From: an uncultured archaeon
GTDB taxonomy: Archaea; Nanobdellota; Nanobdellia; Pacearchaeales; GW2011-AR1
Direction of reading: 5' to 3'
NCBI GenBank assembly: GCA_903873955.1
Contig: CAIQQL010000081.1
Coordinates: forward strand, 1 to 22,385
Length of the DNA: 22,385 nt
In this document: in pieces, positions 21,332 to 22,385 of the stretch
Position numbering within the stretch: the stretch's first letter is position 1
Layout of the letters: the number at the start of each line of letters is the position of its first letter
Notes under the pieces: model-generated
What the model saw: the letters and a program-made list of their open reading frames with translations, nothing else
Database searches by the model: none
Told to the model about the DNA's origin: nothing
Made by a program: the position numbers and the translations under genes

Positions 21332-22385
21332 ATGAGGAAAAGGTTAAAAAAAGAGCACTTGATAGGCAGCGCCTTATTCCTGAGTATATTGCTGATGCTG
21401 CTCGCAGGAATGTTGCAGCTAAGGATTCATGAACAGGGAATGATTAACCAGGTCCCTCAGCAGAAATATCCGACTAACACAAGCACGGCTGTTCAAACCA
21501 GTCCGTTGGTCTGTAATGCTGATGGTATATGCCAGACTGATGAGACGCATGCTTCCTGTCCTACCGATTGTTTTCCAGAGATTCCGACAAACCAAAATGT
21601 CCTTTGCTTGTATAACAATAAAAGTGTCGATTCAAAAGAAATTTGCGATTATTACCTTTCAAAAAGGCCAGGGGCAAAAGAGCTGGGGCTTTACTTGCCT
21701 AACGGATTGTTTGGAGTTGGTGAAAATCAAGAGGTGAAAGTGTATGATACCTTAGATGACACTAATTTCATTCTGTACGTGTTACGGCCCCTGCAAAACT
21801 ATATTCTCAACCATACAGAATATCGGATCACTCATCTTGCAGTGGCGAAGGGGATTCCTGGCAGAATCTATTTTCCAGGCCGTTGGGATCCATACTCTGG
21901 AGCATCAATATTGGCGACAGGACTGGATTGGTATAGAGGGACGCATGTTGAAAATATTACAGATACCTATGGCCGAACAGATGCTAAGGGAGCAATAAAT
22001 GATACAGGTTATGATTGGAGCTATCAGCTTTCTGGTTCTGGGAATTATAACATCGATCCAGTCCATTTTTACCCGGAAGATTATCCCCATAACAGTTCCG
22101 GAGCGACTTGGGGTCCGCGATTTGCAGTCTCCTACTTAACAGGGTACACGCAAGACGATATTAAAAAGATGATCGACAAAGCAGTAAGCCCCTCTCCAAA
22201 TGACAGTGCAATATGGGTGGTCGATAAAGCAAGTGGAGATTACCCTGTTCCAGAAGACGAATTGAAAAGTACAAACGCCTCATTGATCAATAAAGGGATA
22301 AAACAAGAGGACATTGTTTTGGAAAGAACAGATAACAAACCGCTAAGATATAATCAGGAGATTGTGGCATATGGTGGACCGGGGA
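21332..22385 (+). CDS. Membrane-anchored secreted protein, TIGR03790-like (3' end missing)
   Basis: An uninterrupted frame of 351 codons runs off the right edge. Residues 1-12 are basic (MRKRLKKEHLIG) and about 13-31 hydrophobic, giving an N-terminal anchor or signal peptide. A Cys motif, CNADGICQTDETHASCPTDC (about 61-80), resembles the C-x-x-G-x-C...CP-x-D-C element found in many secreted archaeal proteins, perhaps metal-binding or disulfide-bonded. The rest (ICDYYLSKRPGA, then RITHLAVAKGIPGRIYFPG, later FAVSYLTGYTQDDIKKMID) recalls TIGR03790 proteins, in which a KRxIP-like segment, a LV...KGxP segment and a later LTG/mID segment recur. That family has no known function. The assignment is from memory and the C-terminal part is not visible. 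Confidence 0.75.
   Translation, partial: MRKRLKKEHLIGSALFLSILLMLLAGMLQLRIHEQGMINQVPQQKYPTNTSTAVQTSPLVCNADGICQTDETHASCPTDCFPEIPTNQNVLCLYNNKSVDSKEICDYYLSKRPGAKELGLYLPNGLFGVGENQEVKVYDTLDDTNFILYVLRPLQNYILNHTEYRITHLAVAKGIPGRIYFPGRWDPYSGASILATGLDWYRGTHVENITDTYGRTDAKGAINDTGYDWSYQLSGSGNYNIDPVHFYPEDYPHNSSGATWGPRFAVSYLTGYTQDDIKKMIDKAVSPSPNDSAIWVVDKASGDYPVPEDELKSTNASLINKGIKQEDIVLERTDNKPLRYNQEIVAYGGPG

Noticed and set aside
1..22385. CRISPR array, insertion sequence or integrase
   Set aside because: No regularly spaced repeats, transposase-like proteins or terminal inverted repeats were seen.

Overview
The window is archaeal. It carries archaeal/eukaryal-type ribosomal proteins (L44e, S3Ae, S27e, archaeal S15), aIF2-alpha, a Nop10-like protein and an archaeal RecJ/GAN-type nuclease. 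Four tRNAs lack an encoded CCA. Many starts sit about 25 nt from a TATA box, as in leaderless transcripts. The small proteins, tight overlaps and secreted proteins with an N-terminal K-R-G-Q anchor suggest a DPANN lineage (Woesearchaeota-like). That placement is inference, not a phylogenetic result.

Layout. 1-373 (-): start of a gene leaving the left edge, perhaps a TIM-barrel sugar isomerase. 606-9095 (-): an envelope operon of a 46-aa protein, a 617-aa protein with a pilin-like anchor and a 2169-aa secreted protein, joined by overlapping codons. 9221-9941 (-): tRNA-Val(GAC) followed after only four T's by an HD phosphohydrolase. 9942-10446: about 500 nt with no gene, containing a GC-richer part with strong inverted repeats (candidate structured RNA). 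10447-12782 (-): tRNA-Val(CAC), then a cysteine-containing HTH regulator, cysteine desulfurase (IscS) and an IscU/NifU scaffold, each overlapping the next by 4 nt; a 20-bp palindrome sits between the TATA box and the regulator start. 12846-15805 (+): three glycosyltransferases in an operon, convergent with a DedA-family membrane protein (15792-16406, -). 16565-16637 (+): tRNA-Thr(TGT). 16731-19462 (-): Nop10-like, aIF2-alpha, S27e, DHH nuclease and S15, read S15 to Nop10. 19604-20480 (+): L44e and S3Ae. 20549-21100 (-): an unrecognised protein. 21171-21242 (-): tRNA-Gln(TTG). 21332 to the right edge (+): a membrane-anchored secreted protein, open at its 3' end, resembling TIGR03790.

How they fit together. 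The envelope operon, the glycosyltransferase cluster, DedA and the right-edge protein concern the cell surface; the 16.7-20.5 kb block is information processing. The Fe-S block looks like a minimal self-regulated ISC system: desulfurase, scaffold and a possible Fe-S-sensing repressor. The least explained parts are the envelope operon, the 10.2-10.4 kb intergenic element, the scaffold's degenerate ferredoxin-like tail and the tRNA/HD-gene junction.
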